From Moringa oleifera (lineage: Eukaryota; Streptophyta; Magnoliopsida; Brassicales; Moringaceae), in contig JAJFZO010000049.1 of assembly GCA_021397835.1 (NCBI GenBank), forward strand, positions 3,105,001-3,169,000: DNA of 64,000 nucleotides, given 5' to 3'. The first letter of the stretch is position 1, and each line of letters starts with the position of its first letter. Positions 46,259-59,600 of this stretch are shown here, one piece after another. The notes under the pieces are model-generated. The model saw only the letters and a program-made list of their open reading frames with translations, was not told the DNA's origin and did not search any database. The position numbers and the translations under genes are program-made.

Positions 46259-49109
46259 CTAGTATAAATTATCCTCTAGTTTGGATTGCAAGTGAAAATA
46301 CAACTCATTCCATGTATCTGGAACACCAGGAAGACACCAGTGACTGCAATCTTGAATACTTGATGAATAAAGGTTCCCTGGTTTTCTCCCGTATATTGAT
46401 GGATGACCATCTATCCTATATTCAGACAAACTAGTGACATTCAAGAGAGTCACAGGAGTTTTCATCTGCTTTATTACCTCCTCAACAATTATATTCTTCT
46501 CGTAGTAGCTAATGCTTGGTATTTCAGCCAAGGGCCGAGTAGCTTCCTTGCAATGGCCGCCTGAATTCCATTGCCCTTCCCTGTACACCAGATCATATAC
46601 TCTCAGCAGGTGATACAAGGATGTTAAAAGGGAATTGAAGTCATGGCTAAAGAAGAGGGGCTAACCTAAAATGTGATGGGGCTGAGCTTCTAAAGAAAAC
46701 TTGGGTTTTCTTTCGATTGATGTGTTTGTCAACCCATGATGCCCAAGTCATCAAAGCTTTTCTCAAGGCTGTGGACGCATCAAGTCGAGGATGCACAAAG
46801 TTTCCTTCCTGGTAGTAGTTGATCCTGTCATGAGGTTAACACACAAAATGAATCGAGCATATATACCTTGATCTTAGTTTAGCATGTCCAAAATAACTGC
46901 TTTCTTTTGAAGGATAGAATCCATGTTGAGAATAATATTCTGCATATACTGATGATTTCGACTGGTTAGCCAAAATTATAAAAGGATAGAATAAAAGAAG
47001 TAACATTGAGCTTCCTGGTGCTGGAAGTAAAACTGCTCAGAGGAAGTCCTTTAATTTGGAGACATGCAATATTATGATCTCAGAAGAACTCCAATTTTGG
47101 ACGCCCTTCTTTCTTTAACTTTCAAAGCATATAAGCGATGTAGGATTGGAAAAATCTGGAGCTTAAAGCTCACACCACCAACAACAAAAACTAGCCAAAA
47201 GAGAGAGTTTTCTGCTTTGATTGAAAGTCTAAAGTCAGTTTGATCAAAAGCATTCCACATATTCTTTGAAATTCACTTATGATTTTTTGGTTTATTTTGA
47301 TTGAGAAGCTCGTAAATTGTAAAGCTCATTTGCAAATAAATTTACAGTGAAATTAAATAAGCCCAAAGTAAGTCTCATACAGAACTGATAGAATTTTCAA
47401 ATGAGTTTTGCAAATGAATGGAGCATAAAGTATCAGCATATTTGAAAGAGTAACAAACAAGAGAGAATATTTTGGTAGGGACCCTTCACTTTCACCATTC
47501 CTCACTTCTATCTGTTTTTTCTTTTCTTCCCTTTAGCTTTTTAGTTTCATTTTACTAGATAAACAGATGCCAGTAATAATTAAAATCAGTACTTAAATCA
47601 AGTTAAAATAAGGATAAACATCTTATAATGAATTGAAAGTTGAATGTATTCAAAAAAACAAAATGAACTCCTCATCCAGACAGATTACTAAAATTAAAAG
47701 ATGGCAATTCTAACCCTGCTTTGGTTTTGTGATGGGACCACCAGTGAGCTGTATTGAAGATGAGAATATCAGCACCTCTCCATCTTGATGAGCCATGATC
47801 GATAGCATCAATTCGCAAGGTTGGCCTGCGCTTCTGTCCAATCCTGGCTTTGCTCTCGTGAACCAAGAAATGGCTAACATAGTACTCTACTGTACATTTA
47901 TAGTCCTGTAACCACCATCTCTAATATCAAATCCAATACCACCAAAAAAAAAAAAAAGAGGATAGGGACTGAAGTGAGGATAAAGAAAAAATTTAACATG
48001 GGTTCATAATTTACCACAAATCTGAAACTGTATTCCCCCTTCTCTTTGGTGATTCTGCGCCCGCGAGTCTCATAGACTCTCTTGGGGTCTCTAGTAGCTC
48101 CCATCAACATACATAGCATGGATTCCCATTGATTTCTATTGATTGAATCGCCAACAAAAACTAGTCTCTTTCCTCTTATGGAATCCAACATTTTTGTTGC
48201 ATTGAACCTATCATTATATAGCACACACCCTATCAAAAAGCCAGTTTGTAAACAAGGAAAAGCAGAACCAACAAGAAAACACCAACCAATTATAAGTCCT
48301 TACTGAGTATCATATAACAAAAGGAAGAAGAAAGGTTGAATATAAGGGTTTAAAGGGAAAGGGAAGTCCTATCTTTACCTAGGCATGTCACAATTTTGCG
48401 GTTGCCATCTCCACTTCATGTAGTCTTTGTCCAATCTTCCATTGGTTTCACAACTAAAGCCTTCATCAATAAAAGGGCATGAGACATTTCTGTACAAGGG
48501 ATAGCTATCATCATAAACCCATTTCCCTTCCGTAATATCACACTCTTCTCTACTCTTCTTTTCAATCTTGGCCTTACTCTTGGCTTCAATCTGCCCAGGT
48601 GGAGTTGATGTAATCTTCTTCGGTATATTTTCACTATTTGGAAGCTGGACTATCTCGTTTGAAGTTAGTCTCATCTCCTTCTCCTCAATCATCCCATTGC
48701 TTTGAGCTTGGGTTTCATCTGAGGCAGGTTCTGTTGCACTCTCTTGCTTTGGAGTAAAATTACCATTTTCACTATCATTCCCTCTCTGAATTTCCTCAAA
48801 AATTGGAAATTCAACAAAACCAGAAGCATTTTGTGTTGCATTCAGATGGGTATGGATCAAAACTGAATTGTTCACGCTCCTAACTGAGAAATCTCTACCA
48901 GGACCAGTTACAGTCTGTACAGTTATAGGTCCGAGACCCAGAGTAAGAGACGATTGGTTGAGCTGAAAATGGGTTTGTTGGTGAATAGAAGGGTTGGATT
49001 TGACTACCCAGATAGAGAAGAAAGTTAGGAAAACAAAAGAAGAAAAGATTGTCAAAGAGAACACCAAGAATCTTGTGGATTTAAAGGAGAAACTTCTCTG
49101 CCTCTCCAT
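46259..49109 (-). CDS. TBL-type (trichome birefringence-like) wall polysaccharide O-acetyltransferase
   Basis: Predicted Golgi type II membrane protein of 531 residues in five exons: 49109-48379, 48207-48015, 47905-47715, 46824-46666, 46580-46259. The N-terminus (MERQRSFSFKSTR) is basic and is followed by one membrane anchor (about 15-35). A low-complexity Ser/Glu/Asn-rich stem extends to about 205. The TBL domain starts at ECDITEGKWVYDDSYPLY, then the PMR5N Cys pattern. The GDS esterase motif (FVGDSINRNQWE) is at 263-265 and the DxxH motif (DCSHWCLPGVPDTWNE) at 502-505. Together these supply the Ser-Asp-His catalytic set. TBL proteins acetylate xylan, mannan, xyloglucan or pectin. The substrate here is unknown. 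The long stem resembles the TBR/TBL1-6 subgroup. Confidence 0.93.
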
Positions 49110-49848
49110 CTTTTCCCTCGTTTGGCTTCTCGCTCTACTGCTATAAGAAACATAAGGATGCTTCAAATTAAAGTCAATGGGGCTTAGCTGTGATTATGTA
49201 ATGAAAGTAAAGGTACATGACTGAGGCAGATGTTAGTACAAATATTCAAATAGAAAAGGTGGCAAAGGCAATTGACAGAGTGGAGCTGCAAGATAACCTG
49301 GAGTGGTTTACGGTTTTCCAGGTGATGCGATTATGGGGCCTCTGATTATGGCCTTCAGCCCTACTATCATTGGATAACTGTTCTTTATTATAATATACTT
49401 CCTACCTTCCATTCATACACAGACAAATAAAACTTGTCTCAATCCTTATATACGTTGTCGTTTTGTTTGCCTGGGTAACAAGAGATTCCCTTAAAAAATA
49501 TGACCAGAAAATGACGGACTAAATAATGTCGCCATTGGAGAATCCGAAAAAATGTGTAGGGAACTATGTTAGGCTCAGCTGTTTCAGCTGTACCCAGAAG
49601 GGCCTCTTGTTGCTTTCCCTCCTGTCCTTTCTGCTTCTGCCACTAATTTTCTATGGTCAGCTGGTTTTTGTAAACGAAAAGAAGAATTCAGAAACGAAAG
49701 AACAATCTTTATTACTCATTGAAGAACAAAACACTCTCTCTTCCACTCAAAACACCAACATGTTTTCTTGTAATAACTGATACAATACAAAGCAGAAACC
49801 TGAGCCAGGTTTGATCCAATCCTGCAGTAAGATTACCTACTCATGGCC
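49110..49848. other. Intergenic region between the TBL and NHL genes
   Basis: Holds the TBL promoter (read from 49110 upward) and the 3' flank of the NHL gene. A frame at 49526-49780 (+) has a hydrophobic stretch but no family resemblance and is not called. Confidence 0.5.
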
Positions 49849-51727
49849 TTAGAAAACAGCCTCAACAATGGCATGTTTCTTCTTGGGGTACCCCAAACCC
49901 AGCAAGTGATTCAGATACACCTTCCCGTCTTTCACTGTCGCAGCTGTGGCCAACCGATGTCCAGGGCCGCTGAACTTGGCCACCAGGGAAGCTGTCTGCC
50001 ACCCGTCAGAACTCTCCACTAATCTCCCAGACGGGTTTCCCGCAACAACAAGCTTGGTCGGAGACAGCAGCTCAAGCCCATCCCCAAATGCCAATGGTCC
50101 TCCGGCTACATCAATTAGCTTCACCTCATCTCCGTTGGCTAAATCAACCTTATACAATCTTCCACTGAAAGTGTGAATCACTATCAAGTACCCATCAGGG
50201 TGGTACACGATTCCGTTCAGCCCAAACAAGTTCTTATACCACTCTTTCGGAGTAAACAGTGGACTTCTGATGATTGATTCCAGCTTCCCGTTGGCATCAA
50301 CCTTCCAAATTTGATTGCCTTTCACATCAGTCACGTAAGCGTTACCTTCTGCATCTACAGTAACATCGTCTGCCATTGTTTTCTCATCTGCAACAATTCA
50401 GAAACAGGTTACTAGTTTTTTTAATATCTTTTTAATTAGCGAGACATTCAGATTGAAAATTTCCACTAACAAGAGGATTCCAAGTTAAGGAATAAAAAAA
50501 ACTTCCAACGATCTAAAGGAATTGGAACTTCAAACTTTCTAATATTAATCAAGTAGACGTTAAATTAGTGAAAACAGCAATCAAGTAAAGTCTACTTGCA
50601 GCATTGGTTGTTTCCATGTGATAGCAAGCAAGTTAGTTCCAACTCCTATAATTTGTATAGACAGATCATCATGGTCAAGTTGTCTATTAATTACACTGTG
50701 TCCAAGATGGGAGGGCTCCTTTAATAGATCATAAAGGCAAGATCTGTTGATGTGATGATATTCAATGGGGATCCACCTTTGCATCTACCATAAGATTCGG
50801 CTTTATGATATGGGCCGGCTACACAAGACTTTGCTCTCTTGTTGCTACCACGAATCTATGATATACACTTATTAATTAGAATAATTAATATTATTTGTAT
50901 GTGTATGATATGATATAATATCAAACAAGATTAGTCAAAAGTTTGAAACCTATATGATGACATGATATAAGATTATTAATCAGAATAATTTGAATAAATT
51001 TTGAGCTTGACCATGCACAGTGAGTTTGGATTCTAGCAAGTTTTATTATTTAATCATATTATTAATTTTTTTTTTCAGAGAAGCAACCATATGTTATGCG
51101 AAACAGGTGAAGCTACGGACAAGCCTCACAGAGTGTCGTCGAGTTGGTTGAACTGCTTGAGCTCTGGGAGGCCAATCAGTCAAGGAGAAATAAATCAACG
51201 GCTCAGATGATAAGCCGGCTGAGAGAATCAAGGGACGATATTAAGAGGGTTTATTATTGTTGTAGGAAGAGAAAGTTGGTGAACTTACAGGAGCGGCTGA
51301 GTTGGGTGAGAAACAAGCGGTTCCAGGAGGACAAATCGTAGGCCGCGAGCGCGCTGTAACGGTTCCCGAGCAGGTCGGAGATGGCGACGAGGAGGCGATT
51401 TCTGGGGCGGTCGATGACGATGCCGAAGGAGCCATTGCGGGCGAGGTCAGCGTCTTTGACGAGGATGGATTCCTGCAAAACGGCGTCGGAAGGAGAGTGA
51501 TTGTCGGGGACGAGGACCTGGCCGACACCGCCTTCCATGTAGGAGACGAGGAATCGATGGTTGGCAGCGTCCCACTTAGAGCACTCGCGGAAGAAACCGG
51601 AGCTGTGGTAGTGGTAGACGTGGGTGGAGGGCTTGGCGAGCTCGAGAGACACGAGGTAGGCAATGGGAATGGCTGATATGAGAAAGAAGATGAACAGTGT
51701 TCTTACAGAGCATAAGCAAGTTCCCAT
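49849..51727 (-). CDS. NHL/SMP-30-like beta-propeller protein with N-terminal membrane anchor (At2g47370-like position)
   Basis: Protein of 325 residues in two exons: 51727-51289 and 50387-49849, GT-AG intron, phase 1. The start is the first ATG after the leader. The N-terminus (MGTCLCSVRTLF) runs into a signal or anchor helix (about 8-28), placing the rest in the secretory lumen or outside the cell. The body shows NHL/gluconolactonase-type propeller repeats: CSKWDAANHRFLVSYMEGG, LLVAISDLLGN, MADDVTVDAEGNAYVTDVKG, GLNGIVYHPDGYLIVIH, ATAATVKDGKVYLNH. This family is often annotated as calcium-dependent phosphotriesterase-like. Substrate and activity are not established by the sequence. Confidence 0.87.
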
Positions 51728-53200
51728 CTTAGATAGATAAACAGACAGAAAAACAGAGAGAAAGCAGAAAAGGGGCTGGAGTGGGGGACTTGCTGCGAGG
51801 GAGGTTAGAAACGGTTGTTTAGCATGTCTTATAGTGCCCACAGGGGGACTGGTGGGCTTCTGCTTTCCTATGTTTTTCGATTTTTTAATAATATATTTCA
51901 CATCTTGTTCTTTTATGGGAAAAAAAAATCTGAGCTGGTGTTTGATTTCTTTAAAAGAGTCAATTATTTTAATTTATCATTTAATAAATAAATAAAATCT
52001 TAATATCTCCTTTAAACATTATTCAGTTAAAATTTATTTAAAATAATTTTTTAATTTGAATTGTGTTAAATTTTTTAATAATAAGTAAAATAAGATTTTT
52101 ATATTTTTATAATATTAATACAAAATAAAAATTAATTAAATTAAATTATTACATTATTTTATTTTGATTCTTTTAATAATGTTAATATGTTTAACAAAAT
52201 ATGAACAGAGAAATTTAACTTTGACATGTAAACTTTAGAAGGTTGGGTCAAATGACACTTATGACCATTCTCATTGACCGAGCACTGGATCCATTCATTG
52301 ACTGTAAAATTAATATAAGAAATGTGAAAATGATTTTAGATTATACACAAGCAGAACAGAGATATAATAATCTCAAAAAATGTGGAAATGATTTGATCCT
52401 CCTAGTGACCAATTTAGTACGTTACTTTAGTCAATCGGATTTATTGCAATCTTAAATTGTTCCATGCCAGTGGCTTGCCCCAATTTGGTCCAACCAAGCT
52501 ATTTTAGTTCATTATTTGAGTAATTGCATTCCAACCTTCGCATTTGTAAATTAATATTTAGTTACATGCAATTACATTATCATACATGAATGCTGATAAT
52601 TTAAATTTTATGTTTTTTTTTAATCCAGTTCTAATGTTGTTATTAATTTTGACTATTGTTTGTGATATGTATTTTTATAATAATATATTAGATAAATATA
52701 AAAAAAACTTAAAACTATACCCATTTTATATTTTATATCTTAAAGTATTGATTAAATTAATTGTATATAAGTTGTTTTAATTTTATAATGTTACAATTTT
52801 GAAAATTTATAAACATTTGTTGAAGAGTGAAAAATTGTTCAAATGACTTTTCAATGCAATGTAGAATTTATGTAATTAAATTTTGAAGTATTTTAATAAT
52901 AATTTTTTTTTAAATTTTTTATAATCATTAAAAATTAAAAATTAAACATATTCAATTTTTTATATTTATTCTAATATATTTTAATATAAAGTCGTACTTG
53001 AAATTGTATCACAGTTGCCAGCACAGGCCCCTGTTCCAAACCCTTGTGTCTGTGTGTGAGAGGCTGAGCCATATGACCACCGAAGCAAACACGGCCTTAG
53101 CCCGAGAAAAGGCTGCCGGGCCCGGTTAGCCCGAAAATCGCAAATGGAGATTTAACACGTGCTAATCTAACGTCGATGGCTGTAAGTGGCTGTCATTTCT
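51728..53200. other. Intergenic region between divergent NHL and COX5C genes
   Basis: The NHL promoter (51728-51900) is followed by about 1.1 kb of AT-rich DNA (51940-53000) with no supported gene. Normal composition returns at about 53010 with the COX5C promoter, including GGGCCC near 53149 and an ACACGTG-type core at about 53155-53161. Confidence 0.55.
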
Positions 53201-53244
53201 GTTTCACAATCTAATTCAATCTAGCTTTTCTTCTCACACCTCAG

Positions 53245-54419
53245 GTAAACCCTAATCTTCTCTCTCGGTTACTCGATCGCTTGCTTTTCTGGTTCTTGCT
53301 GCTCAAACTCTAGGCTTCTACTATGTTGATCTGCTCATATAGTGTATAAATACGTGTCCATTGATGCCTAATTTTTCTGGTTTGTCATTCGTTTTTTTCT
53401 GTTAAGATCACAAGATCTGCCATTTCTTTTAAATTTTTGTTTCTGTTACTCGGTTTTGTGGAATCTTGGATGACGATTGACGAAGTATCGTATTTTTTCT
53501 CGATTGTCTTGATGGTTGTTGTTTTTTTAATGATTTTCATGGGTTACTATGGGTCACAGATGATGCAGGGGAAGGAAACATATCTTGATTTAAATGTTGG
53601 ATTTTAATTATTTTGGGAAAACAGCTCTGTCTGTGAGATTCAAAAATAACTGTGAGTTGTGGTTGGTTTGTTTCTTGGTTTCAGGATCGATAACAGTAAA
53701 AAAAAGATAGAACCTTGCTAGTTGGTAAAGGGTGGGATGGTTGTGGTAGGTTTTAGATTTTAGTCTGATGGAGCAATGGCAATTACAGTTATATTCCCGG
53801 AGGGAAAGGATACTCCAAACGATGTTCCTGTGGGAATAGACTAGATAAATAGGTATTTGTAGTTAAGGAATGTGCGATTCCTAAATTTTTCTTTTACTTT
53901 GCTTATTGATGTGGCTGTTGAAGGCTTTTCTGTACTGTGTGGGTTTTGGCATGCTGTTGGCTATTAGGAATTAGCACATTTATGGGTAATCTAGGATATT
54001 AACTATGAGTTCATTTCTATGGCAGGAAGTAGTATTTTCAGGTTAGTCTTGCTCAGCATGCGAAAAAATGTCGTGCCTCTGTTAATTGTCATATTTGGTT
54101 GTAAATTGTGGGCATGTCAGCCCACTTGTATGGATAATGTTGAAAAGTTTTGAAACGAAACTTCTTTCTCTTTAAACTTTTTTTTTTTTTTTTTAAAAAG
54201 AGAACATTTGGAATGCCACTTCTTTTCAATTAAGAAACAAATATCGGATGGTACTTCTTTAATATTGCTTGTTAGGAGCCATGGCAGATAAGACATTTGA
54301 AGTTTTATTTAGTTTATGAATTTCTGCTTCCATCAGGATTATTTATTTGCATAGTTTCCCTGCATTCCTTTCTACCCGTGGTATAATAAGAAAGAAAACA
54401 TTTTGTTCCTTGCTTGCAG
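53245..54419 (+). other. COX5C leader intron
   Basis: A good donor (CTCAG|GTAAAC) at 53245 and acceptor (TTGCTTGCAG) ending at 54419 bracket 1175 bases free of coding sequence, 28 bases upstream of the COX5C ATG. A telo-box (AAACCCTAA, 53247-53255) sits at the donor. Plant COX5c genes are known to carry a 5' UTR intron that raises expression, and this arrangement matches. Confidence 0.75.
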
Positions 54420-54447
54420 GTCTGTTGAATTTGAATAGAGAAGTGAA

Positions 54448-54639
54448 ATGGCTGGCCATAAGATCGCCCATGCCACCTTGAAAGGACCTAGTGTTGTCAA
54501 GGAGATATGTATTGGTATTGTACTTGGGTTGGCTGCTGGTTTTACATGGAAGATGCATCACTGGAATGAGCAGAGGAAAACAAGGACGTTTTATGACTTG
54601 CTCGAGAAGGGTGAGATTAGCGTTGTTGCAGAAGAATGA
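54448..54639 (+). CDS. COX5C: Cytochrome c oxidase subunit 5C
   Basis: A 63-residue nuclear-encoded subunit of mitochondrial complex IV in one coding exon, the expected size for plant subunit 5c. It opens MAGHKIAHATLKGPSVVKE, the conserved start of the family. One membrane helix follows (about 21-37, IGIVLGLAAGFTWK), then KMHHWNEQRKTRTFYDLL. There is no separate presequence, as usual for this subunit. It is preceded by a leader intron. Confidence 0.96.
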   Translation: MAGHKIAHATLKGPSVVKEICIGIVLGLAAGFTWKMHHWNEQRKTRTFYDLLEKGEISVVAEE

Positions 54640-56671
54640 GATATTTGATACTTCTATGATGATGTTGTGGACAGCTTCAACAGTATTTTGATCATTTATG
54701 TTCCGCTCATTTGGCTCTTAGAATATAAGATGAGCACACTCATTTTGGAATTTTAAAGAATAAACTCTCTTGAATTACAAGTTGTGAAGTTTCATGCAAA
54801 TTACCCTTGTGGCTTCTCTTTTGGATTTGTATTATCGTTTAATGGTTTCTTGAGATGTTATTTGATTGTTTATGCCCAGTAGTGTATTTACATAGCTGAA
54901 CTTGCGCCTATGAGAACCAAAATTTGAGCTTAACATGCCTGGTGAACTTCAGGAGTTGGACTTGTAGCTTGCACATTTTTATTAGCAAAACGATAATTGC
55001 TTCTGATGATTTACTGGCCCATCATATTATGGAACTTCAAATGATGTCTAGCTTGTCTATCCGGAAGACAAGTCTTCAATCTGCTTAATAATTTAAATCC
55101 TACTCTCCCATTTGCTTCCTAGTCATCCAGGCTTTGTGGCAACCCGCTATGTGTAATCTTATTTTGGATGAAACTGTGGTGTTCCCCTAGTTGGGGGATA
55201 GGAGCAAGATGTCTATCATGGTCCTGCTTGGCATGTTGTTGTGGTTATTTCTGGACCTATAGTTGAATCTTTTTAAAAAGCAATATGTTTTCTAGTATAG
55301 AGGAAGATACTGGGCTAAGATGACATCTTCAGTTCAATTTTCCGGTGATCCTCGCCATAGGAGTTTAGTGTTGGATTGGGGTTATTGCTTATAAAAGCAT
55401 CCATTTCTCAAAATGTGGAATATTTAACAGTTCATGTTTATAACCTGTGTAATCTTAGTAAACTGCAAGGAACAATGATTGCGGATCAGTTTAGTTCACG
55501 TGAAATAGCACTGAAGTAGTCTCCCCCCTCAGAATTCTAATGGAGTGAGCATGTGTGATATATATCATAACCTTTGGCAGTAATATTTAGAATCAGAATA
55601 ATTGTTAAAAGCTACTAACGTGATCCCACCAAGATTATATCATACCAAATTTCAACAAACACATAACTAAAAATTTGATAACAATACACTTTATTGAGCA
55701 AATAAAAATTTTTAAAAATAAAAAGCCTTCCAGATTGCATGTCTGCCCTGTAAACCGTTCACCCTTACAAAAAGGCGACGGAAAAAAAAAAATAAAGGCT
55801 TTTGGGAACTGCTTTATGAATATGTAATCGATTGTCTTTTGTGGGGGTAGTCGTACATGACCAACTCCCAAAGCAATATTTGAGATCGGATGCCATTGTA
55901 CACAATCAACTTCAAATCCAATGACTCAGACCATGTTGATGCGCCACAGGAGGCCTGAAGGGCAGGCATCCATGCCATTTTCTGGTCCATCCATATATAC
56001 ACTGATCCTCCAACCAGTACGCAAAAATCTGCAATTAATCTGCATGTTCAAACATTAATGATTAGAACACAGAATTCGTTCACTAGAACAGGGAATATCG
56101 TGGCTAGACGGATTAGATACTGACATACTGTGGAATGTTTCCATACCCCACTCGATAGAAACAGTAAATCATGAAGTAAAAAAACGGTAGGATGATAAGA
56201 TATTTGATGCAAGATAAAAAACTAGTTAACTGCATATTATTTAGTTAGAAAAACACTGTTTAGAAAAGAAAATGCAAATCATCCAGGAAAGGATAACTGA
56301 AGGTAACGTCACCTTCTGATGAACAAACGGTGTCCGTCTGACTGTATTTTATTCTTTCATTTTAATGATCCAAACTACCAGAGCATTCACCAGTGAAGGA
56401 CAGAGAAGCTACTTAACAAACATAAATAACAAAAAGAATAGGTTATGCTGTCTGCTAGATCTTTTTATTCCAGTTCGGATGCAACTTGTTTGCAACATAA
56501 CTTCCATAACTTTTCTGAAAATGGTACATCACCCCCTTGTACACAGGCAAGCAAAGTTAAGTGAGAAAAAAAAAAAAGAATCTTGTAGCACATAAGTAAA
56601 TGACAATTTATTTTTTAGCTAGAATTGATGTTTATTAAACCAGTTTAATTTTGAAAAACATATGAGGACTG
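54640..56671. other. Intergenic region between convergent COX5C and CGEP
   Basis: COX5C 3' UTR, then about 1.7 kb without a supported gene, then CGEP 3' flank. On the minus strand, 56040-55800 carries an unbroken open frame of about 75 codons after an AG acceptor-like site. It may be a spliced CGEP 3' UTR exon or a gene remnant. Confidence 0.5.
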
Positions 56672-59600
56672 TTACCATAAGGATGACCTTCGGGTTGATA
56701 GAAATTTATCATGCTCCAAGTGTGCCAGCTCTTGACTACCACCACCACTGGCAGCTACTGCTTTGCTTTCGGAGTCCTCCACTCCTTTGCTTACATCATC
56801 TTTGCACGCATCAAGGTTTCCATTTACATGAAAGCTGTTGGACACACAATACTTCTGTAGCCATCTGTCAGTTTCCCAGAGAACATGCATGATGCTTTCT
56901 CTTGCAGCATAACCATGGCTCTCAAAAGGGAGGATGACTAGGCGACAAAGGGCTCCATGACCCTTCAGTGCATTGAAGAAGCGATCGGACTGCATAGTAT
57001 TCAAGCAAAAATAAGCAGTAGTAAATGAGTCAGGAACAGATCAATGGAGCCAATCTAGAAAGCATCAACCAGCCTGCTAAACCTTTTTACCATGTGAAGC
57101 AAGAAGATAAGATTAGTCATTGTGAAAGGTACTCTTGACTATTCACTATTTCCCCAGCAATATCATAACATTTTGAGCTACAACAAACGTAAAATGAGAG
57201 GGAGACTAGTGGGAGGAATCGACCTGCATGGTTAGCGTTCCTGGGTTATTATCTTCTTCACCGTGGATAAGCAAGATTGGCTTCTTAATTTTATTTGCCG
57301 ACATGAAAGGGCTCATCTCCACATAGGTGTTAGTGGCCTCCCAAAGAGTTCTGTCCTCATTCTGAAGCAATAAACATGGAAAGGTCAGTTACCCATCTAG
57401 AGGTAGTAATGAAATGGAGAGACATAGTGACTCAGAAAATTATTGTTAGATTGCTGGTAAGTATGGACTTAAAAAGCCACAGACTAGTGCACTACCTGGA
57501 AACCAAAGGGTGTAAGTGTTCTGTTGTAAGCGCCAGAGCGAGCAATTCCACAACAGAAAAGATGAGGGGCGTGTGCCAGGAGGTTTGCAGTCATGAATGC
57601 CCCATAGGAGTGTCCCCCGATAGCAATTTTATTTGGATGAGCCACCTAAAAAAATGCAGTACCAGAATGCTCCAGTTAAAATTTATACTCACATGATGCT
57701 CAAAGCACATTCATGTAGCAAGGAAGATACTTACTCCGCGTCGGACCACTTCCTCAACAGCAGCCTCTGCGCTTGATACTAACTGTTCTACGTACCTGAT
57801 GAAGAGATTGAATGGTCAAACATAAACGATGCAGGGCTAGATATAGCCAGCTAGTTAAGTGATATCTACGGTAGCTGCAAGCAGGAACCACAACGAAGCC
57901 TGCTTAAAGCTTTATGAAAGCATGATGAAGTAAGTGCAGCAAATAAGGGAGTGACCATCCACTAATAGCTTAGTTTTATGCACCATGAAGAACATCAACC
58001 TGGGTAGAAAAAGAAAAGAAATATTTACTGTTTCTGACAAAAACAATGACAGGCTGTTCTGTTCTCTTTCCCTAAAAACATTCCAGACCAATGCCTATAC
58101 TCTATTATTTTTCACCTTCCAAGGACATCTCCGTTGCCATGCATGCTTGTTTTTGACTTTAGAGCACATTCCAAACACCTGCCTTTAGGTGGGGATGCAA
58201 AGATTGATACTCCATGAAGTTAGTTTCAAAGAAAACAACCATCTTTGGTTGTCTTCATTTTTATTCCTCGGAAGTAAATAAATCCAATATTCTAAACTGT
58301 GTAACAGGGTAGAAAACCCAAATTCAGAAAAGCTTGATTATATAAATACCTGTCATTTGCCTCCTCATCACCTTCACCAATAATGGGAATTGTCGGTCCA
58401 GATAAAATAGCGAACCTACAGGATGCCAAATAGTCATAACCCGAGCAGCATGCTTGAACCGAAGCAGCTACTAGAAAGGTGAAACAGGATGCACTTGATA
58501 TGGATATAAACACCGAAAGACAATTTAAGTAAACTAGGAGGAGTGATTTCATGCCTTCTAGCGAGCCAAAGAAGGGCCGATGTTGGACCTATTCCTGCAA
58601 ATTCGTTTGGAGAACCACGAACTTGTCCAGCAGCATCTTTGCTTTTGAATTCACCGGGGTAAGACCAGATCAGACAAGGAAGAGGACCGTCTTTTGAGGG
58701 ATCATAGCCTGGTGGCAAGTATAATGTTGCAGTAAGTTGAACCCCATCCTTTCTTTGGTACCTGATCATCTCTTTCTGCAATGACTCCAGCTGAGGGTAT
58801 GGATGAGGAAAATTTGTGATCTGATACACTTTCTTATCAGGCCAGCTCTGGATATAATATTGAGTATTTTCAGTTTTTGACTCCTTGGAAGTGAGTATTT
58901 TCAGCTCATCAATGAATAAATCCCCTTCTTTCTGATCAGACATTAAAGCAACAACAGTCTCATAGTATTTTTCCTTGTCACTCTCCCATATTCGTTCTTT
59001 GCTGCCTGTGTTTCTGGAGCAATTTGGTTAAAATTACTGCAGCACAAGTGGTTCTAAACAAAAAGAAACTGTAAAGAAGATGTTTTCGTATTATAACACT
59101 TACATGTCAAACAAATCCAGGAAGGGGATGTTCCCTTCAGGTGTAGCACCACTTCCGTTCAGTAAAATACAAGTGCCTTCATAATTTTCCTTCTTTATCT
59201 TTGCTATCACGTAAGTCCCAGCAGCAGTTCTCCTCAGCATGGGAGATCCAGGGTCAGAATACACATCTTCTGATGATCTATCGAATAATATGCGTGGACT
59301 TGCATCCACAGATCCAGGAGACATTACCCAGGTCCTTATTCGTCGTGTTTTATACCAAGACTCATAAACTAGAGCTAGTGAATCATCGCACCAAGAAATC
59401 CCTCTGTGGACATGAAAGGGTCACATACATCAGAACAACTAAAACGAGACAGTAGCTGGCAACTAATACTTGCATGCTTTTCCTTTCATCTATGTCAAGA
59501 ACATGGCTTTGACTAATCTTCAACGTATGATGCATTGATTGCAGAATTAACCAAGCCTGTCCTGTGAAAACCGTCCAGAACCATATAGTTATGAACGCAC

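Noticed and set aside
51241..51676. Long open frames overlapping the first NHL exon on both strands in other frames
   Set aside because: G/C-rich coding sequence leaves alternate frames open. Only the frame starting at 51727 splices into the propeller exon.
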